Positions 6,091 through 6,445 of a stretch of DNA of 6,445 nucleotides are shown piece by piece. Source of the DNA: Caryophanales bacterium (lineage in GTDB: Bacteria; Bacillota_I; Bacilli_A; RFN20; JAISJY01); assembly GCA_031261365.1 (NCBI GenBank), contig JAISJY010000128.1, positions 1-6,445 of the forward strand, read 5' to 3'. Numbering within the stretch: position 1 is the first letter of the stretch; each line of letters begins with the position of its first letter. Below the pieces are notes generated by a model, which saw only the letters and a program-made list of their open reading frames with translations, was not told the origin of the DNA and did no database searches. The translations under genes were made by a program, and so were the position numbers.

Positions 6091-6445
6091 CTATGCAAGT
6101 TCATATAAGACCTCACTTAGATTTTTTAATGTTTTAGCTGGATAATATTTGGAATATTTTAGAAGTTTTTTAATATCTATTCCGTTCGTTTTAGCATAGT
6201 TTATTAAAGCAATATTTACTTCATCACTAGGTTCAAATTCAGTGGCAAGTTCTAAAATTTGTAGAGTTATTTTGTTTTTATTATTAATTTCACATCTAGC
6301 TTTTCTTAATATAAATTTTTGAGTGCCAATTAAGACTTTTCGTACTCTAGAAGATTCTTTGTTTGTTACTATTTCAATAACATTTGGCATTTGTCTTGTT
6401 CCACCAATTGCGTTAAGTAATCCTAAACCTGAATAAAATCCAATT
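6091..6445 (-). CDS. AbiEi/DUF6088-like regulator, C-terminal part (N-terminus outside the window)
   Basis: The frame stays open past the ATG at 6388-6390 to the right edge. It adds GFYSGLGLLNAIGGTRQ directly before MPNVIEIVTNKESSRV, so that ATG is almost certainly internal and the gene is cut by the window. The order of motifs (a YSGLGLLNAIGGTRQ-like helix, a PNVIEIVTN strand, a KVLIGTQKFILRKAR strand, then a helical end with KLLKYSKYYPAKTL) resembles the AbiEi/DUF6088 family. These proteins usually carry an N-terminal winged helix and act as antitoxin and autorepressor in type IV AbiE-like toxin-antitoxin systems. About 118 residues are visible. No AbiEii-type nucleotidyltransferase toxin lies downstream; if there is one it must be outside the window or absent. 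The family call is from remembered sequence pattern, so it is moderately sure. Confidence 0.68.
   Translation of the reverse strand, partial: IGFYSGLGLLNAIGGTRQMPNVIEIVTNKESSRVRKVLIGTQKFILRKARCEINNKNKITLQILELATEFEPSDEVNIALINYAKTNGIDIKKLLKYSKYYPAKTLKNLSEVLYELA

Noticed and set aside
1..6445. Mollicute genetic code with TGA read as Trp
   Set aside because: All tryptophans in the long genes are TGG and no gene needs read-through of TGA. The low GC alone is not enough.

Overview
The window is a very AT-rich stretch of a bacterial chromosome or large mobile element. TGA is never needed as a sense codon: all 15 tryptophans in the 3402-4478 gene are TGG. Shine-Dalgarno sites are purine-rich (AAGGAG, AGGAGGT), and the protein families (COG1672-type ATPase, AbiEi/DUF6088-like regulator) are common in low-GC Bacillota. 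A Bacillota host using the standard bacterial code is the best guess, not Mycoplasma. There are no rRNA, tRNA, CRISPR or transposase genes. The mix of nucleases, unknown proteins and a toxin-antitoxin-type regulator looks like accessory, possibly defence-island, DNA.

Left part (1-1395): a possible 3' tail of an upstream gene, then a small inverted repeat. Next come two tightly coupled plus-strand genes that overlap by 14 bases: a NYN-domain putative RNase carrying a C-terminal OST-HTH/LOTUS-like RNA-binding domain, and a small HNH endonuclease.

Middle part (1396-3401): after a purine-rich spacer there are two plus-strand genes of unknown function. They lie in the same reading frame, separated only by one TAA codon directly followed by TTG. 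They may be two coupled genes, or one longer gene split by a nonsense change. A hairpin with a short T-run follows in the next spacer, together with a weak promoter for the next gene.

Right part (3402-6445): an aromatic-rich protein of unknown function on the plus strand converges, with a 6-base overlap, on a minus-strand gene. That gene encodes a COG1672-type P-loop ATPase with a winged helix and an apparently intact PD-(D/E)XK nuclease-like C-terminus (DUF234-type). Its promoter is bracketed by two nearly identical 33-base repeats, each with inverted arms, which suggests an operator pair and autoregulation. Upstream of it, on the same strand, is the C-terminal part of an AbiEi/DUF6088-like regulator that runs off the right edge.

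Function is well supported for the NYN, HNH and ATPase proteins and fairly well for the AbiEi-like fragment. The other three proteins remain unrecognised. Two spots seem most worth following up: the NYN-OST-HTH plus HNH pair as a candidate dual-nuclease system, and the repeat-flanked ATPase promoter.
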